Origin: DAONJL01 sp035405645 [NCBI: bacterium]
Lineage (GTDB): Bacteria; JAGOBX01; DAONJL01
Direction: 5' to 3'
Length of the DNA stretch: 5,671 nucleotides
Assembly (NCBI GenBank): GCA_035405645.1
Contig: DAONJL010000003.1
Span: forward strand, 61,495-67,165
The translations under genes were made by a program, and so were the position numbers. Under the pieces are notes generated by a model. The model was given only the letters and a program-made list of their open reading frames with translations. It did no database searches and was not told the origin of the DNA. Shown here in pieces: positions 4,087-5,671 of the stretch (positions within the stretch are counted from its first letter, which is position 1; the number at the start of each line of letters is the position of its first letter).

Positions 4087-5671
4087 ATGAAAAAGATAAT
4101 AAGTATTATATTTTTCATATATTTGTTATATGATAGTGTTGCTGCATATACAGAAGTATCAGATACCTGGGCTGAAATTCCAAAAGTTTTATTTGGAAAT
4201 TTTAATATAAATGGTCTTAATTGGGGTGATTCTCCAATTACTCCAATTGGTTTTGATACTCAAACTGGAAAATATATTTTTAAACTGAGATTAGTTCCAG
4301 GCACAAATTGGCAATTTAAATTCGGTGCAAAAATAAATTCTGATACTAAATGGGAAGATAATTTTTCCACACAATCTAAAAATAGAGAATTTGTTGTTCA
4401 AGATAATAGCTCGGGTTCTATGGTCATTGATTGTAACTGGAATGATACGCCACCAGCATTAACACAGACACAATTATCTGCTATTCCATTATCTACAAAG
4501 ATATTATTAAACTGGAATATATCTGATAATAAATATCTTGATGTTGTTTATGGTGGTGGTGTTGATGTCTATTATTGTACTTCTTCTTTTATCTGGCAAA
4601 AAGCAAATACATCATTAATTCAAAATACAAATCAATATCTAATTACTAATTTACAAAATAGCGAAACTTATTATTTTAAAATACAATTAACTGATGCGTA
4701 TGGTGTGAAAGGTGAATTTTCTGATTCTATTTCTGCTATTCCTTCTGCGCCTGTGCCAGTTAAATTTATCGTTGACCTGGGCTTTAACGCAGATACAGTA
4801 GAAATACAGGGCGATTTCAATAATTGGGGAAGTGGGAGTAAAATATATTTAAGCAAAGGAGCAAGCGGATACTGGGAAGGCACAACAACCGTAAATCCGT
4901 ATGTAAGTTATGGATATAAAATAGTAGCAAATGGCAGTATATATGAAGAAGATGCAGAATATAAATTTGAATATAATGATTCAAGTGCAAGAAATATATA
5001 TGTAGTAGGCGGAATGAATGGATGGAGTGCACCAGGCGAAAATCGAATGAGACGAATCGAAGGAACAGATACCTGGGTAATCTGGTTAAAAGGCATAAGC
5101 GAAGGAATGGAATATAAATATTATATAAATGGAGCGTATGAAAGCGGCGGTAATAGAGTAATAAGTGGAATAGGTGTGCCGAGTGGAAGTAATCGAAGAT
5201 TATATGTGACAGGCGCAGATACAATATATCTTGATTGGAGTGGAGTAGCAAATGCACCAAGTATAAGTGCAGTAGGAATAAGTGATAGTGCGATAAGATT
5301 GAGTATAACGAAGAGCGGAGTAAGTGAAGATAATTTAGATAGTTTATATTGGAAAATATATCGAAGTGAAGAAAGTGATAGTGGCTATATAGCAATAGGA
5401 ATAATAAGCAGCCAGATAAGTGAATATATAGATAGTGGCTTAGTGCAGGGCAAAACATATTATTATCGAGTAAGTGGAATAGATAGTGGCGTAAGTGGAG
5501 ATGATAGATTAGAAGGTAATTATAGTAATGAAGCAAGTGGAACACCATTACCACCAGTAGCTGTAAAATTTGTAGTTGATGTAGGCTTTAACGCAGATAC
5601 AGTAGAAATACGAGGTGATTTCAATAATTGGGGAAGTGGGAGTAAAATATATTTAAGCAAAGGAGCAAGCG
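4087..5671 (+). CDS. secreted modular CBM/FnIII protein, open at right edge (fourth of four, partial)
   Basis: 528 codons are visible with no stop. Signal peptide about 1-20 (SVAA|YT), then VSDTWAEI (24-31). Domain 1 (to about 118) is CBM20-like: LVPGTNWQFKF, WE, then NRE. FnIII (about 122-222) has SETYYFKIQLTDAYG. A linker (about 220-224) leads to a CBM48-like pair: 225-296 with GDFNNW (242-247) and YGYK (275-278), and about 299-385 with GGMNGW (308-313), EYKYYINGAY and NRRLYV. A second FnIII (about 388-489) has DSGLVQGKTYYYRVSGID. At 493 a second copy of the FNNW module begins and runs off the window. The AMPK-beta second tryptophan is replaced by I285-Y286 in the first module, so affinity may differ. 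Codon use changes sharply at about codon 225. No Shine-Dalgarno is present; the frame upstream has a stop at 4060-4062, so ATG 4087 is the first usable start. A catalytic or anchor domain could lie beyond the edge. Confidence 0.88.
   Translation, partial: MKKIISIIFFIYLLYDSVAAYTEVSDTWAEIPKVLFGNFNINGLNWGDSPITPIGFDTQTGKYIFKLRLVPGTNWQFKFGAKINSDTKWEDNFSTQSKNREFVVQDNSSGSMVIDCNWNDTPPALTQTQLSAIPLSTKILLNWNISDNKYLDVVYGGGVDVYYCTSSFIWQKANTSLIQNTNQYLITNLQNSETYYFKIQLTDAYGVKGEFSDSISAIPSAPVPVKFIVDLGFNADTVEIQGDFNNWGSGSKIYLSKGASGYWEGTTTVNPYVSYGYKIVANGSIYEEDAEYKFEYNDSSARNIYVVGGMNGWSAPGENRMRRIEGTDTWVIWLKGISEGMEYKYYINGAYESGGNRVISGIGVPSGSNRRLYVTGADTIYLDWSGVANAPSISAVGISDSAIRLSITKSGVSEDNLDSLYWKIYRSEESDSGYIAIGIISSQISEYIDSGLVQGKTYYYRVSGIDSGVSGDDRLEGNYSNEASGTPLPPVAVKFVVDVGFNADTVEIRGDFNNWGSGSKIYLSKGAS
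4780..4867 (+). repeat. CBM module repeat, copy 1 (88 bases)
   Basis: The segment from GGCTTTAACGCAGATACAGT onward matches 5584-5671 with three differences (CAG GGC here, CGA GGT there), giving 85/88 identity. It encodes G232-A259 of the fourth gene, including GDFNNWGSGSKIYLSKGA. Upstream flanks (4759-4779 against 5563-5583) are clearly related but more diverged. The repeat probably continues past 4867, but the second copy is cut by the window edge. Confidence 0.95.
5584..5671 (+). repeat. CBM module repeat, copy 2, cut by window edge
   Basis: Second copy of the 4780-4867 segment, exactly 804 bases (268 codons) downstream and in the same frame. The period equals one unit of CBM + CBM + FnIII, so the protein is likely built from tandem units of about 268 residues. 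Near-identity at silent positions points to recent duplication or gene conversion rather than ancient domain repetition. Confidence 0.93.

Noticed and set aside
4817-5554. Long open frame on the minus strand (245 codons)
   Set aside because: The product is a His/Leu/Tyr-rich string with no domain, opposite the AGT/GGA-rich part of the fourth gene. The biased sense codons remove antisense stops, so it is a by-product of composition. Shorter minus-strand frames at 129-461, 3371-3643, 4671-4883 and 4908-5096 are rejected for the same reason.
4759-5671. Diversity-generating retroelement target region
   Set aside because: The repeat copies differ by only three bases without an adenine-specific pattern. 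No template repeat or reverse transcriptase is seen in the window.

Overview
The window is AT-rich bacterial DNA (roughly 30% GC by eye). All real genes are on the + strand, with Shine-Dalgarno sequences, Sec-type signal peptides and standard stop codons. The lineage cannot be fixed from the sequence. The AT-rich coding and large secreted multi-domain beta-sandwich proteins would suit an uncultured or candidate-phylum bacterium or a gut/sediment fermenter, but that is a weak inference.

Layout: 1-68 is the last 21 codons of an upstream gene that I do not recognise. Four consecutive, related genes follow: 113-1192, 1200-2768, 2962-3987 and 4087-beyond the right edge. Each encodes a signal peptide and then an N-terminal carbohydrate-binding-type domain. 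In the second and fourth genes this domain carries a CBM20-like starch-binding signature (PG..(Y/W)Q(Y/F)KF, then WE, then NRE). A fibronectin type III (FnIII) domain with a tyrosine-rich (E/Q)TYYY motif comes next. The second and fourth genes add further CBM48/AMPK-beta-like glycan-binding domains and more FnIII domains. No catalytic domain is visible. The simplest reading is a family of secreted or surface starch/glycogen-binding proteins that arose by tandem duplication and domain shuffling. A catalytic or anchoring domain could still lie beyond the right edge in the fourth gene.

The first two genes are 7 bases apart and almost certainly co-transcribed. Gaps of 193 and 99 bases precede the third and fourth genes, and both hold inverted repeats close to the start codon. 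The first gene has a small hairpin that includes its own Shine-Dalgarno sequence. Translation of the four related proteins may therefore be controlled individually.

The most unusual feature is inside the fourth gene. At about base 4759, in a proline-containing linker, synonymous codon use changes abruptly: serine goes from mostly TCN to almost only AGY, and glycine from GGT to GGA/GGC. The AGY-type part is also internally repeated: an 88-base segment recurs at 85/88 identity exactly 804 bases (268 codons) later, running off the window edge. This looks like an amplifying module block with an origin different from the N-terminal part. I see no CRISPR array, tRNA, rRNA, transposase or phage gene.
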